A DNA stretch of 64,000 nt from Keguizhuia sedimenti (GTDB lineage: Bacteria; Pseudomonadota; Gammaproteobacteria; Burkholderiales; Burkholderiaceae_D), in contig JAUYVH010000002.1 of NCBI GenBank assembly GCA_030715135.1, forward strand, positions 372,001 through 436,000. The letters run 5' to 3'. The position numbers and the translations under genes were made by a program. How positions within the stretch are numbered: position 1 is the stretch's first letter; each line of letters starts with the position of its first letter. Positions 9,669 through 18,694 of this stretch are shown here, in pieces. The notes below the pieces were generated by a model. That model worked only from the letters and a program-made list of their open reading frames with translations. It was not told the origin of the DNA and ran no database searches.

Positions 9669-11096
9669 CTATTTACCAGCGGAGTTCATTATTCGGGCGC
9701 GTCCGTAAGTATCTTCAAAACGCACGATATCGTCTTCACCCAGATAACTGCCACTTTGCACTTCAATCATTTCAAGAGCCGTTTTGCCTGGGTTTTCCAG
9801 CCGGTGTACCGTTCCTAGCGGGATATAGGTAGACTGGTTTTCAGTAACAAGGAAAGTTTCTTCTCCACGCGTAACTTTTGCCGTGCCCTTGACCACAATC
9901 CAGTGCTCGGCGCGATGGTGATGCATTTGCAGTGATAGCTGCGCGCCCGGTTTTACGGTAATGCGCTTAACTTGGAAGCGCTCCCCCATATCCACGCTAT
10001 CGTACATACCCCATGGTCGGACCGTGCGTCGGTGTGTGGTGGCCTCTGCCACATTCTGTCGTTCCAACTGCGCTACAACGTCCTTGACCTTTTCTACGTA
10101 ACGACTCGTGGCAACCAATACCGCATCCGGCGTATCGACGATAATCATGTCTTCTGTACCAAGTGCGATAACCGGTCGATGCGACGCATGCACGAAGGTT
10201 TTTTTTGCATGCAGCAAATGACCCTGTCCCTGTATGCGATTGCCGTCCTCATCTGCTTGGCTCAGCTCCGCCACTGCATTCCAGCTACCAACATCACTCC
10301 ACTTGCCGACATAGGGCACTACTGCCACTGCCTCGTGCTTTTCCATGACCGCGTAATCGATACTCTCACTTCTGCATGCAGCAAATACTTCTTTATTGAG
10401 GCGGATGAAATTGCCATCGTCGTTTTCCGCTGCAACCGCTTCTTTGCAACTTTTTAAAATATCCGGCGCATGCTCAGCAAGTGCTGCCAGTAGCACTTTA
10501 GCCTTCACCAGAAAAATTCCGGCATTCCATAGATGCTCGTCGAGTAGAAGCCGTTGAGCCGTAGCGGCATCGGGCTTTTCCACGAAGCGCTTCACCCTGA
10601 ATGCCTGACCGCCTGATAAAGGTAGCCCTTGCGCGATATAACCATATGCAGTGCTCGGAAAAGTCGGTGCAATACCAAAGGTCACGATATTGCCTGCTTG
10701 CGCGGCAGTCATGCCTTTCTGGACAGTCGCTGCGAACGCTTCACTATCAGGAATGTAATGGTCGGCCGGTGCAAACAGCAGTAAATCATCGGGGCGGACA
10801 AATAGTGCAGCAATCGCCATCGCCGGTGCGGTATTGCGCCCCACCGGTTCCAAAATATGCTGCACGTTCGCCTTCGCCGCTTCAGCCGCTTCCTGCAGGA
10901 AGAATCGGTGCTCTTCAGCCGCCACCGTAAGTACCTTGTTAGATACATGGCGCATGCGCTCAAAGGTCAGCTGCAATAAGCTCTTGTTGTCCACGAGTGG
11001 CACGAATTGCTTTGGAAACGCCTTGCGCGATAATGGCCACAGTCGTGTACCGCTACCCCCACAAAGAATGACGGGAGTGATGGGAGAGTTGCTCAT
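9669..11096 (-). CDS. manC: Mannose-1-phosphate guanylyltransferase / mannose-6-phosphate isomerase
   Basis: Makes GDP-mannose from mannose-1-phosphate and GTP, and isomerises fructose-6-P to mannose-6-P. The 475 residues carry the nucleotidyltransferase signature CGGSGTRLWPLSR (about 12-24) with FPKQF, and the C-terminal type II PMI cupin domain (QLSLQMHHHRAEHW). No phosphomannomutase gene is in the window, so that step must be encoded elsewhere. It is the first gene after the ops element and its ribosome binding site is poor (A-rich sequence before the ATG), which is compatible with help from RfaH in translation; that last point is inference. Confidence 0.96.
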   Translation of the reverse strand: MSNSPITPVILCGGSGTRLWPLSRKAFPKQFVPLVDNKSLLQLTFERMRHVSNKVLTVAAEEHRFFLQEAAEAAKANVQHILEPVGRNTAPAMAIAALFVRPDDLLLFAPADHYIPDSEAFAATVQKGMTAAQAGNIVTFGIAPTFPSTAYGYIAQGLPLSGGQAFRVKRFVEKPDAATAQRLLLDEHLWNAGIFLVKAKVLLAALAEHAPDILKSCKEAVAAENDDGNFIRLNKEVFAACRSESIDYAVMEKHEAVAVVPYVGKWSDVGSWNAVAELSQADEDGNRIQGQGHLLHAKKTFVHASHRPVIALGTEDMIIVDTPDAVLVATSRYVEKVKDVVAQLERQNVAEATTHRRTVRPWGMYDSVDMGERFQVKRITVKPGAQLSLQMHHHRAEHWIVVKGTAKVTRGEETFLVTENQSTYIPLGTVHRLENPGKTALEMIEVQSGSYLGEDDIVRFEDTYGRARIMNSAGK

Positions 11097-11276
11097 ATGA
11101 TATTTTTTTCATTCATCTTTTGCATGTCTGATCTAGTTCAGAAAAAACTGGATGTTTCTATGTGGAGAACTTTCATCAGCTCAGAATTCCAAAGAAGGTT
11201 TTTGTAATTACCAACAATGGGTGTTGCCGTCCTATTCCATCAGGGCGCATTCGCGTATCTCTGTCACAGCAATCAA

Positions 11277-11290
11277 GCACGCTACCGCCC
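11277..11290 (-). promoter_or_regulatory. ops element (RfaH recruitment site), JUMPstart-like
   Basis: On the minus strand this reads GGGCGGTAGCGTGC. It contains the full 12-base E. coli ops consensus GGCGGTAGCGTG without a mismatch. The preceding bases (GTAATCCAA before GGGCGG) resemble the JUMPstart context. It lies about 180 bases before the manC ATG, in the untranslated leader, and just downstream of the gene for an RfaH-type protein. In enterobacteria ops pauses RNA polymerase and recruits RfaH, which suppresses Rho termination in long surface-polysaccharide operons. The match is direct; function here is inferred. Confidence 0.85.
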
Positions 11291-11338
11291 TTGGATTACC
11301 GGTTCGATTCCAAAAAACCAACTGCCTCATTCCTCATT

Positions 11339-11389
11339 AAAAAAACACTGGTTGACTGCACTCTCCATACAGTCAACCAGTGTTTTTTT
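11339..11389. terminator. Strong bidirectional-type intrinsic terminator after rfaH
   Basis: A perfect 20-bp inverted repeat (11339-11358 and 11370-11389) with an 11-base loop. The stem ends in seven A:T pairs, so there is a T-run on the 3' side in either direction. It lies nine bases beyond the rfaH stop codon and ends the galU-initiator-rfaH transcript. The ops element and manC are beyond it, so they need their own promoter or read-through. Confidence 0.9.
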
Positions 11390-11397
11390 GTCACTGC

Positions 11398-11904
11398 TTA
11401 CGCTGCTTTTTGCAGCGTGCCGATTGCCAGCACGAGCTTCTGCGGCTGACTCATCCATTCGATCAAGACCATCGCGCGCGCTTCGCCATCCTTCATCTGA
11501 AAAATGCCTTCTAGCCCAGCTAGCGGACCGTACGTGATCGCTACGCGCTCCCCCGGCACAAACATTGGCTGCATTGCCAACGGGGCTTTTTGCAGCGCAT
11601 CGACCACGTCATCCCGCACGGTCGCAAAGCGATTGCCAAAGGCAACCATTTTGCTTACGCCGCGTGTGCTGCGTATCGGCGACCAATGGCTGGTGCGGTC
11701 ATCCAGGCGAATGAACAGGTAGCGCGCAAAAAGCGGCTCGGTGCAGGATGCGAGTTTCCCGCGCTGCGCCTTTTCCAGCTGGATGGTCGGCAAACAGCAT
11801 TCATAGCCTTGGTTTCGCAACTGCTCGAGCGCGCGAAATTCCTGCTTCGGCCTGGTATGCACGACATACCAGGATGCGTTGCCTGCAGTGCCTTCATGTT
11901 GCAT
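11398..11904 (-). CDS. rfaH: RfaH-type NusG paralogue (transcription antiterminator)
   Basis: A 168-residue specialised NusG homologue predicted to bind RNA polymerase and promote elongation through the polysaccharide operon. It has an N-terminal NGN domain (SWYVVHTRPKQEFRALEQL, then LFARYLFIRLDD) and a C-terminal KOW domain (FVPGERVAITYGPLAGLEGI). I chose the ATG at 11904 because the longer frame overlaps the upstream gene, whereas this start lies two bases after that gene's stop. The exact ops site just downstream of its gene supports an RfaH role rather than housekeeping NusG. It is co-transcribed with the initiating transferase and galU. Confidence 0.88.
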   Translation of the reverse strand: MQHEGTAGNASWYVVHTRPKQEFRALEQLRNQGYECCLPTIQLEKAQRGKLASCTEPLFARYLFIRLDDRTSHWSPIRSTRGVSKMVAFGNRFATVRDDVVDALQKAPLAMQPMFVPGERVAITYGPLAGLEGIFQMKDGEARAMVLIEWMSQPQKLVLAIGTLQKAA

Positions 11905-11906
11905 GG

Positions 11907-13046
11907 CTACTTCACTCCAGCTCTCGCGCCCGGCACGAGCTTCAGCACGACTTTTGAGACGCCGCCCCAGCGGCCGCGCACCAGGCGGGCATACACGGCC
12001 ACATACACCAGCACTTCCATGACGACGACTAAAACCGCACCTTGCAGGCTTTGGCCCAACAGGATCGCGGCGCCGACCATCACGGCGATCATGGCGCCGA
12101 CAAACCAGACTACCATCGCATTGCGCACCCACGGCCAGCTATTGCTATGCGTGAGGTTGTGACAAATCACGCGGCGGTACACCAGCGTATGCAAATGCAG
12201 GCTGTCCGGTGCACCGGGGCTGGCCTTGCGGATAATCTTGCGACGGTACATGGAGAACAGCACTTCGATCACGGGATATGCGCACACGCCGAGCACTTGC
12301 CATGCATTAATCGTTGGATTTCTGACCATCAGCAGCACTGCAATTTCACTGATCCAGAACCCCAGAAAGTAAGCGCCGCCATCGCCGAGGAAAACGCCGC
12401 CCGTCGGATAATTGATGATCAAGAACCCGATTGTTGCGCCCATCCCGAGCAGTACCAGCTGCGTCACGAACACATCGTCGGCCTGCCATGCCAATATTCC
12501 AAAACCTGCCAGGATCACCAGCGTGGCGGTGCCCGCCAGGCCGTTGAACCCGTCAATGATATTCATGGCATTGGTGCCCCCTGCCACGACCACTGCGGTG
12601 ACGACGATCGCAACCGGGGCATATTCCAGCAACCTGTCCACGCCCCAGATATCCAGGTGGTTCACGGTCGCGTTCAGCAACCAGCTTGCCAGCAGCGCAC
12701 TGGCAAATGCCGCGGCCAGGCGGAAAGGCACCGCCACTTTTTTAGTCGTGTCTTCAATCAATCCTGCGACAAACACCGGCAGGCTCGCGTACAACAGCAA
12801 GCTCGCCAGATGCACATCAAACTTTTGCGGTAAATGATTGGTGAAAGACTGGCAGATGGCCAGTGCAAACAAGATGCTGAAGAAAAGTGCTACCCCGCCT
12901 ACGCGCGGAACCGGCCTGTCGTGAAACTTCTGCACCCCGGACAAGTCATGGTCCATGGAGAACCGGCCATGCCACCTTTGGGATATCACAATTAATATCG
13001 TAATGCCGCAAGCAATGGCTGCGGCAACGAGCGCTGCACCAATCAT
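11907..13046 (-). CDS. WecA/MraY-type undecaprenyl-phosphate sugar-1-phosphate transferase
   Basis: An integral membrane enzyme that starts repeat-unit synthesis by moving a sugar-1-phosphate, commonly HexNAc-1-P, from a UDP-sugar to undecaprenyl phosphate. It has 379 residues and about ten hydrophobic helices. Family motifs are HDRPVPRVGG near the N-terminus, NAMNIIDGFNGLAG and FLGDGGAYFLGF, which hold the metal- and substrate-binding Asp residues. It starts one base after galU ends and stops two bases before rfaH starts. The sugar cannot be told from sequence; WecA (GlcNAc) or WbpL-type (Fuc/QuiNAc) are both possible. Confidence 0.9.
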   Translation of the reverse strand: MIGAALVAAAIACGITILIVISQRWHGRFSMDHDLSGVQKFHDRPVPRVGGVALFFSILFALAICQSFTNHLPQKFDVHLASLLLYASLPVFVAGLIEDTTKKVAVPFRLAAAFASALLASWLLNATVNHLDIWGVDRLLEYAPVAIVVTAVVVAGGTNAMNIIDGFNGLAGTATLVILAGFGILAWQADDVFVTQLVLLGMGATIGFLIINYPTGGVFLGDGGAYFLGFWISEIAVLLMVRNPTINAWQVLGVCAYPVIEVLFSMYRRKIIRKASPGAPDSLHLHTLVYRRVICHNLTHSNSWPWVRNAMVVWFVGAMIAVMVGAAILLGQSLQGAVLVVVMEVLVYVAVYARLVRGRWGGVSKVVLKLVPGARAGVK

Positions 13047-13047
13047 G

Positions 13048-14007
13048 TCAAACCGCCTCGATTATTTCCTGGTGAGTCGGTCCCGCTTTCCCGGCCGTCT
13101 TGCTTGTTCCGGAGCGTGATTGGGCGCGACTTGAACCGATCCTTTGATTCAGGAACGCCGCAAAATCGTGTGCCAGCTCGGGATGGCGCAGCGCCAACTC
13201 TACGTTTGCCTGCAGATAGCCCAGCTTGCTGCCGCAGTCGTAACGCGTGCCTTCAAACTCATAGGCCAGGACATGCTCTTCAGCAAGCAGCGCGGCAATG
13301 GCATCAGTCAGCTGATATTCGCCGCTGGCTCCTGCTTCGACATTGGCCAGGTGCTTGAGGATAGCGGGCGTCAGGATATAACGGCCGACGACGCCGATAT
13401 TGGAAGGTGCCTTTTCGGGTGCGGGCTTTTCGACAATCGCGTTCAAGCGATGCATCCGGTTGCCGCAGTCGATGCCCTTGATGACACCGTAGGAACGGGT
13501 CTGCTCCAATGGGATTTTTTGTACGCCGAGAATGCTGCACCCATACCGGTGAAATTTTTCGACCATCTGGCTCATGACGGGCACGTCGGCATCGAGCAGG
13601 TCGTCAGCGAGAATGACCGCGAAGGGCTCATTATGGATCAGCTTTGCTGCACACAATACGGCGTGACCGAGGCCCAGCGCATCGGGCTGACGCACATAAA
13701 AGCAGTCGATACCGGCTGGCTTGATGCTGCGCACCGCGTCGAGCAAGGCTTGCTTTTCCTTGAAAGCCAGCTCTGCTTCCAGTTCATAAGCCTTGTCAAA
13801 ATGGTCTTCAATGGCACGCTTGTTGCGGCCCGTGACAAAGATCATTTCGGTGATGCCGGCAGCTGCTGCCTCTTCCACGGCATACTGGATCAAGGGCTTG
13901 TCGACCACGCACAGCATTTCCTTGGGACTGGCCTTTGTCGCAGGCAAAAAGCGCGTACCCAGACCCGCCACCGGAAATACGGCTTTCGTTACTCTTTGCA
14001 TGCTCAC
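13048..14007 (-). CDS. galU: UTP-glucose-1-phosphate uridylyltransferase
   Basis: Makes UDP-glucose from glucose-1-phosphate and UTP, the precursor used by galE. Near the N-terminus is the signature [18 protein letters not shown], followed by [27 protein letters not shown] and ILADDLLD. I chose the GTG at 14007 because AAGGGAG lies eight bases before it; an ATG two codons later and an upstream GTG at 14028 are alternatives. The protein is then about 319 residues, with a low-complexity Ser/Arg/Thr-rich tail longer than in E. coli GalU. It leads the minus-strand operon. Confidence 0.95.
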   Translation of the reverse strand: MSMQRVTKAVFPVAGLGTRFLPATKASPKEMLCVVDKPLIQYAVEEAAAAGITEMIFVTGRNKRAIEDHFDKAYELEAELAFKEKQALLDAVRSIKPAGIDCFYVRQPDALGLGHAVLCAAKLIHNEPFAVILADDLLDADVPVMSQMVEKFHRYGCSILGVQKIPLEQTRSYGVIKGIDCGNRMHRLNAIVEKPAPEKAPSNIGVVGRYILTPAILKHLANVEAGASGEYQLTDAIAALLAEEHVLAYEFEGTRYDCGSKLGYLQANVELALRHPELAHDFAAFLNQRIGSSRAQSRSGTSKTAGKAGPTHQEIIEAV

Positions 14008-14028
14008 GGGTCCCACTCCCTTAAACAC

Positions 14029-14759
14029 AAGATTCTTTAGCCCGGAATGCCCGGGCCGTTTTCAAATGGCGCTTGCCGCTTCATCATCCATGCGCACACC
14101 CATTGCGGTGCACCATGCTTTGCCTGCGTCAATACCTCTTACCAACAGTGCAAACCATACGGTTTTCTTAACTTTAAGTGCTTGCAATGTTGATTTAAGG
14201 TAATTTTAATTGATGGGCGATTTTCTGGAAACCATTTTGTACAAATTTTTATAGCGTTTTGTGTGGCGCTATTAGCGAAACCATAAGTACGAAAGGCTTC
14301 AGCCTCCTATGCAGGGCGCATAAAGAAGCGCATACAGGAAGGCTTTTCCATCACTGTTGGAAAATTTTTAGTTTGACTGGAACAGATGGAATGGACAATT
14401 TTGCCCCTTTATGCGTACCGGAATCCTGAAAATTATCGCTTTACGCGACAGCATCCATTCCGGGCGCCCTTCTGGTATCAATGATGAGCGTTCCTGCATC
14501 GCCCGTACAAATCATATATAAAAAGGCGCTTCGTTATTGTTATTGGTTTTATAAATATTATGGAATCTAGAACGGCAAAAATGTGTTGGATTTTGCTTTT
14601 CTTAACCAAAAATAGAGTATTTAATTGATTGATTTAAAGCAATAACTGTTAAAATCACGCTCTTTCATGCAATCAAGAATCTTGCATAAGAATGAATGAG
14701 CTGATACGTGCGCGGTACAACGTTATTGGTGAGTTGTTTTATCGGGTTCACTCACTTCA
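14029..14759. other. Large divergent intergenic region between galU and wza
   Basis: A 730-base AT-rich region between the two divergent polysaccharide operons, so it should hold both promoters and their control sites. The best promoter candidate is described separately near 14650. A CCCGG/CCGGG hairpin sits at about 14042-14056, just before galU. Several short inverted runs around TATGC/GCATA occur near 14310-14335. I found no riboswitch pattern, second ops site or small gene. Confidence 0.5.
14629..14655 (+). promoter_or_regulatory. Candidate extended -10 promoter for wza-wzb-wzc
   Basis: TGTTAAAAT at 14647-14655 is an extended -10 (TG-n-TAAAAT, five of six matches to TATAAT). TTGATT occurs at 14629-14634 (15-base spacing) and again at 14625-14630 (19-base spacing), so the -35 is poorly spaced, as is common with extended -10 promoters. 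It lies about 105 bases before the wza start. Confidence 0.5.
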
Positions 14760-15899
14760 ATGAAGATCATTCCAGTTAACACGTCTTCCGGCATCAGAAT
14801 AAAAAGAATCCTGTCGGCAGCCTTTCTCCCCTTTCTTACAGCCTGCGCGTTTGCACCCGGCATGCGCCTGGATCAGGCGGCCCCGGCCGAAGCCGGAGCC
14901 GTTCAGGAAACGCCGGATATCCAGCTCATTACGCCTGCACTGATTCAATCGGAGAAAGCCTTGAAGGCCAGCCAGGCCGGGCAAGACATCAGCCCGCTGT
15001 TCAGTGCCGCTGCGCCTTATACGATTGGGCCAGGCGATATCCTCTCGATCCTGGTCTGGGACCATCCGGAATTGAGCGTGGCCTCGGTCCCCGTGCAAAG
15101 CCTGGCTGCAAACGGCACCAACTTTGTGCAGACACCGGCGGGATTTGTCGTTGACCACCAGGGCATGGTGCAGTTTCCATTCGTCGGCTTGCTTAAGCTC
15201 AGTGGTTTGACTGCAGTGGAAGCGCGCAACCTGCTGGCGGATAAACTGATTGCCAAGATCAAGAAGCCCGATATCACCCTGCGCGTGCAAAGCTTTCGCA
15301 GCCAGCGCATTTTTGTCGATGGCGAAGTCAAGGCGCCCGGAAACCAGATCATCGATGACGTGCCCATGACGCTCTTGGAAGGACTGACGCGCGCCGGCGG
15401 CTTTCTTCCGACGTCGGACCAGAGCGACGTGCTGGTAATTCGCAATGGCGTGACCTATCGCGTCAATATTCCTGCGCTGGTCCAGAAAGGCGTCGATCCG
15501 GCAAGAATCATGCTTGCCCATGGAGATGTGGTGCGCGTGAGCGCCAAAGAAGAAAACAAGGTGTATGTGCTGGGCGAGGTCGGCGAAGCCAAGGCGCTGG
15601 TCATGAACCATGGCCGCCTGACGCTCAATCAGGCGCTGGGCGAGGCGCGCGGCATCAGCCCGCTAAGCGGCGAGCCGACGCAGGTGTATGTGATCCGCAA
15701 TTCCGGCACACACAATCCGCTTGTCTACAATCTCGATGCCAAGTCGCCCGTGGCCCTTGCACTGGCCGACCAGTTTGAATTGCATCCGCGCGATGTCGTG
15801 TATGTCGACACGGCCTCCATTGCGCGCTTCAGCCGCGTCGTGAATCTGCTGGTTCCCGGCTCTAATGCCTTAACAGGCACCCTTAACGCAACCCGGTAA
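14760..15899 (+). CDS. wza: Outer-membrane polysaccharide export lipoprotein Wza
   Basis: Predicted to form the outer-membrane channel for the capsule or exopolysaccharide. The 379-residue protein begins with a lipoprotein signal ending in the lipobox Leu-Thr-Ala-Cys (Cys29). It continues with the polysaccharide export (Poly_export) domain (YTIGPGDILSILVWDHPEL, about residues 85-105) and SLBB beta-grasp repeats (RIFVDGEVKAPGN and KVYVLGEVGEA). Its stop overlaps the wzb start as TAATG, so the two are translationally coupled. Start codon ATG follows an unremarkable leader. Confidence 0.93.
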   Translation: MKIIPVNTSSGIRIKRILSAAFLPFLTACAFAPGMRLDQAAPAEAGAVQETPDIQLITPALIQSEKALKASQAGQDISPLFSAAAPYTIGPGDILSILVWDHPELSVASVPVQSLAANGTNFVQTPAGFVVDHQGMVQFPFVGLLKLSGLTAVEARNLLADKLIAKIKKPDITLRVQSFRSQRIFVDGEVKAPGNQIIDDVPMTLLEGLTRAGGFLPTSDQSDVLVIRNGVTYRVNIPALVQKGVDPARIMLAHGDVVRVSAKEENKVYVLGEVGEAKALVMNHGRLTLNQALGEARGISPLSGEPTQVYVIRNSGTHNPLVYNLDAKSPVALALADQFELHPRDVVYVDTASIARFSRVVNLLVPGSNALTGTLNATR

Positions 15900-16333
15900 T
15901 GAATACAATTCTTGTTCTTTGCGTGGGCAATATCTGCCGCAGCCCGATGGCCGAAGCGCTGCTCCAGCACGCCTTGCCGGAGCTGACCGTGCATTCTGCC
16001 GGCGTGGACGCGCTAGTCGGCCACCCCGCCGATCCCCTGTCGGTTCAAATCATGCGAGAGCACGGGATCGACATCAGCGGCCATCGTGCGCGGGGACTCA
16101 CTTCGCGTATGGTCGCAGAAGCCGACCTGATCCTGACCATGGATGGCAGCCAGAAGCAGTATGTCGAACGCAGCTTCATCACATCTAGGGGAAAGGTATT
16201 GCGCCTGTGCGAATTCAAAAAGGCCGACATCGCGGACCCGTACCGCCGTGGCATGCCGGAATTTCATGCAGCGTTTGGATTGATCCAGGAAGGTGTCAAT
16301 CACCTGGCCCGGAAAATCGTGCAACTGGCCTGA
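15899..16333 (+). CDS. wzb: Low-molecular-weight protein tyrosine phosphatase Wzb
   Basis: Dephosphorylates the tyrosine tail of Wzc and so allows cycling of the export complex. The 144-residue protein has the catalytic P-loop CVGNICRS (nucleophile Cys8, Arg14) at the N-terminus and the general acid loop Asp113-Pro-Tyr. This matches the bacterial LMW-PTP family in length and layout. It overlaps wza by one base and precedes wzc by about 140 bases. Confidence 0.95.
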   Translation: MNTILVLCVGNICRSPMAEALLQHALPELTVHSAGVDALVGHPADPLSVQIMREHGIDISGHRARGLTSRMVAEADLILTMDGSQKQYVERSFITSRGKVLRLCEFKKADIADPYRRGMPEFHAAFGLIQEGVNHLARKIVQLA

Positions 16334-16471
16334 TGCAGGGAATGCTGGCATTGCCATCCGCATGAAGCGCTACGCAATCCGGTCACGCAACCAGCTGATG
16401 GCCCCAAAGTATATTGACCGGCACGATCCTTGTGCCGATCGCATTGTTTAGAGAATGTAGAGAAGTCTGTA

Positions 16472-18694
16472 ATGAGCCAAGCCATTCAACAAGTAACCCC
16501 TGTTGCCGAGCAAGACGATGACGATGCCATCGACATCGCATCCTACCTCGACTTTCTGATTGAACATCGCTGGCTCATCGCAAGCATCGCCTTTACAGTG
16601 ACCGTACTGGGTGTCGCGTATGCGCTGATCGCCAATCCGGTGTACCAGTCGAATATCCTGGTGCAGGTGGAAGACAGCGCCGGCTCTTCCGCCAGCATAC
16701 TGGGCGACATGGCCAGCTTATTTGATGTGAAGACGGCGGCAACGGCCGAAATGGAAGTGATCCGTTCGCGCATGGTGGTCACGCAGGCCGTGGAGAACAT
16801 GCACCTCGATATCGAAGCACGACCCCGATACTTTCCTTTGATCGGCGCTTTCATTGCGCGCCATAACAAGGGACTTTCCGAGCCAGGCCTGTTCGGCCTC
16901 GGCGGTTATGTCTGGGCGGCTGAAAAAGCAGAGGTTTCGCGCTTTGATGTCCCGCAGGAATTCGAAAATGAAGAATTCATTCTGGTTGCTGACGGACAGG
17001 ACCGGTTCCGTCTGAAAAACACCGACGCCGATATCGACAGTGCCGGACGAATTGGCGAACCCTTGTCCATCAAGACGCCCGCCGGCGCGATTGAACTGCA
17101 GGTTGACCGGCTGGCCGCCAACGCCGGCGCACAGTTCTCGCTGACGCGCCTGCCGCAGCTGCAAAAAGTCGAAGAGCTGCAGGAAAACCTGAAAATCGCC
17201 GAGCGCGGCAAGCAGTCCGGCGTCATTGGCGTGTCGCTGGAAGGCACCGATGCACTGCAAACCACGGCCATTCTCAATGAAATCGGCCGCGAATATATCC
17301 GCCAGAATGTCGAGCGCAAATCCGAAGAAGCAGAAAAATCGCTGGTGTTCCTGGACCAGCAATTGCCGGAGCTGAAAAAGGAACTCGAACGCTCCGAATC
17401 CAAATACAACCAGCTGCGTAACAGCCGCGGCACGATCGACCTGACCGAAGAAGCCAAGACCGCGCTGCAGCAATCAGTCTTGGCCTCCACCAAGATGGTG
17501 GAACTGCGACAGAAGAAGCAGGAACTCTCCATCCGCTTTCAGGAAAGCCACCCGGCGATTGAGACGATCAACGAACAGATGAAAGCCCTGAGCAGCGACA
17601 TCGCCGCAGTAGACACCAAGATCCGCCAACTGCCTTCCGTGGAACAGGAAGTGCTGCGCCTGATGCGCGACGTGAAGGTCAATACCGAGCTGTACACGTC
17701 CCTTTTGAATACCGCGCAGCAGCTGCGCCTGGTCAAGGCCAGCAAGGTCGGCAATGCGCGCCTGCTCGACAAGGCGGTGGTGCCGTTGAAACCGATCAAG
17801 CCCAAGCGCAGCATCGTGGTGGCCTTGTCGGCACTGATCGGCATTTTCCTGGGCGTGGTCGGCGCGTACATCAAAAAGTCGCTCTATGGCGGCATCGATG
17901 ACCCGCATGAAATCGAAGAGCGGCTGGGCTTACCGATTAGCGCGACCATTCCGCACAGCGCGACGCAGCAAAAACTCTACCTGCAGATCGAGAACAAGCA
18001 CAAGACCGTCTCGGTCCTGGCCAACGACGATCCGAACGACCATGCCGTGGAAAGCCTGCGCAGCTTCCGTACTTCCCTGCAGTTTTCCATGCTGGAAGCG
18101 GACAATAACATCATCATGATTACGGGCCCGACGCCGGGAGTCGGCAAGTCCTTTGTATCCGTGAACTTTGCCACCGTCCTGGCTTCCGCGGGTAAAAAGG
18201 TCTTGCTGATTGATGGCGACTTGCGCAAGGGGTACCTGCACCGTTATTTCGGACTGGAACGCAAGGATGGCTTGTCGGAGGCGATTGCTTCAATGGAGAC
18301 CATCGATGCGGCGCTTCACCGTAATGTCGTGGAAAATGTCGACTTCCTGGCCACTGGCACTCTTCCGCCCAAGCCTGCCGAATTGATGGCGCATCCGAAT
18401 TTTTCCGCACTGTTGAAAAACCTGGCTTCCCAGTATGACTACCTGGTCATCGATACGGCACCGGTACTTGCCGTATCCGACTCGATGATTGTCGGCCGCC
18501 ACGCGGGCACCGCTTTTAACATCGTGCGCGGCGGGATCAATACGATTGGCGAAATCGAAGAATCGGTCAAGCGCTTCAACGGGGCGGGTGTCTCCATCAC
18601 CGGCGTCGTATTCAACGACCTTAAACCGCGCGTCTCCCGATATGGCTATGGGTCACGGTATGGCAAGTATCGCTATGCGCAGTATGAATATTGA
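16472..18694 (+). CDS. wzc: Polysaccharide co-polymerase and BY tyrosine kinase Wzc
   Basis: An inner-membrane chain-length regulator fused to a bacterial tyrosine kinase. I chose the ATG at 16472 (MSQAIQQV) behind GAGAAG; the protein has 740 residues. It has an N-terminal Wzz domain with a first membrane helix, a long periplasmic coiled-coil region (about 190-400), a second helix (SIVVALSALIGIFLGVVGAY), then the kinase with Walker A GPTPGVGKS (552-560) and Walker A' LLIDGDLR. The C-terminus carries seven tyrosines within the last 18 residues, the autophosphorylation cluster. It closes the wza-wzb-wzc operon. Confidence 0.95.
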   Translation: MSQAIQQVTPVAEQDDDDAIDIASYLDFLIEHRWLIASIAFTVTVLGVAYALIANPVYQSNILVQVEDSAGSSASILGDMASLFDVKTAATAEMEVIRSRMVVTQAVENMHLDIEARPRYFPLIGAFIARHNKGLSEPGLFGLGGYVWAAEKAEVSRFDVPQEFENEEFILVADGQDRFRLKNTDADIDSAGRIGEPLSIKTPAGAIELQVDRLAANAGAQFSLTRLPQLQKVEELQENLKIAERGKQSGVIGVSLEGTDALQTTAILNEIGREYIRQNVERKSEEAEKSLVFLDQQLPELKKELERSESKYNQLRNSRGTIDLTEEAKTALQQSVLASTKMVELRQKKQELSIRFQESHPAIETINEQMKALSSDIAAVDTKIRQLPSVEQEVLRLMRDVKVNTELYTSLLNTAQQLRLVKASKVGNARLLDKAVVPLKPIKPKRSIVVALSALIGIFLGVVGAYIKKSLYGGIDDPHEIEERLGLPISATIPHSATQQKLYLQIENKHKTVSVLANDDPNDHAVESLRSFRTSLQFSMLEADNNIIMITGPTPGVGKSFVSVNFATVLASAGKKVLLIDGDLRKGYLHRYFGLERKDGLSEAIASMETIDAALHRNVVENVDFLATGTLPPKPAELMAHPNFSALLKNLASQYDYLVIDTAPVLAVSDSMIVGRHAGTAFNIVRGGINTIGEIEESVKRFNGAGVSITGVVFNDLKPRVSRYGYGSRYGKYRYAQYEY

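Noticed and set aside
11297-11315. tRNA-like T-loop GGTTCGATTCC
   Set aside because: The flanking bases do not pair as a T-stem and no acceptor, D or anticodon arm can be drawn around it.
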